Of a DNA stretch of 5,700 nucleotides, positions 5,681-5,700 are shown one piece after another; positions within the stretch are counted from its first letter, which is position 1; every line of letters starts with the position of its first letter. Under the pieces are notes generated by a model. That model saw only the letters and a program-made list of their open reading frames with translations. It was not told the DNA's origin and searched no databases. This DNA comes from an uncultured bacterium. GTDB taxonomy: Bacteria > Patescibacteriota > Minisyncoccia > CAIUEV01. A program made the translations under genes and the position numbers. The stretch lies in contig CAIUEV010000038.1 of NCBI GenBank assembly GCA_903898335.1, positions 1-5,700 on the forward strand, given 5' to 3'.

Positions 5681-5700
5681 ATGAATATGAAAATAAATCA
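5681..5700 (+). CDS. Possible start of a rightward gene cut by the window edge (partial)
   Basis: ATG at 5681 opens a frame of six codons (Met-Asn-Met-Lys-Ile-Asn) to the edge, with a second in-frame ATG at 5687. There is no Shine-Dalgarno. Support is only its position, divergent from dnaE with a 131-base gap, and the TATAAG just upstream. Product unknown. Confidence 0.25.

Noticed and set aside
1..5700. tRNA, rRNA, CRISPR array, insertion sequence or riboswitch
   Set aside because: Intergenic space is only about 350 bases in total, and I saw no cloverleaf, regularly spaced repeats, transposase pattern, terminal inverted repeats or known leader fold.

Overview
The window is a compact, AT-rich stretch of a bacterial chromosome carrying housekeeping genes. 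It holds four complete genes and the likely first codons of two more at its edges. The content points to a Patescibacteria/CPR-type (Parcubacteria-like) genome. The indicators are a minimal stand-alone DUF721 protein directly behind dnaE, a prepilin peptidase with extra loops, a YerC/TrpR-like regulator, very short intergenic gaps, TAA as the stop of all four genes, and mostly no visible Shine-Dalgarno sequence. This placement is inference from gene style, not from a marker gene. TGA is never needed as a sense codon, so the standard bacterial code fits.

Layout, left to right. Positions 1-14 (minus) look like the first four codons of a gene with a perfect Shine-Dalgarno. Next is a Rho-independent terminator (68-90, minus) for a YerC/YecD TrpR-family DNA-binding protein (117-431, minus). 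A divergent control region (432-541) holds a 26-bp inverted repeat over that regulator's probable promoter, and a second promoter for a type IV prepilin peptidase (542-1642, plus). The peptidase converges on a DUF721/DciA-like gene (minus, stop at 1639), and the two stop codons share one TTAA. The DciA-like gene follows dnaE (1947-5549, minus) by a few bases, so the replicative polymerase and the putative helicase loader are probably one transcript. Positions 5550-5700 hold the dnaE promoter region and a possible start of a rightward gene at 5681.

How it fits together: dnaE and the DciA-like gene make a replication unit with a polymerase whose PHP domain retains every metal ligand, so it may proofread in cis. 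The prepilin peptidase serves type IV pilus or pseudopilus assembly. The regulator probably controls itself through the palindrome, and part of that site (ATAGTAAAGT) recurs upstream of dnaE, which raises a speculative link between regulator and replication operon.

I found no clearly new system. There is no CRISPR array, mobile element, RNA gene or defence island. The observations most worth checking are the regulator palindrome and its partial copy before dnaE, the extracytoplasmic insertion in the prepilin peptidase, and the minimal DciA-like protein coupled to dnaE.
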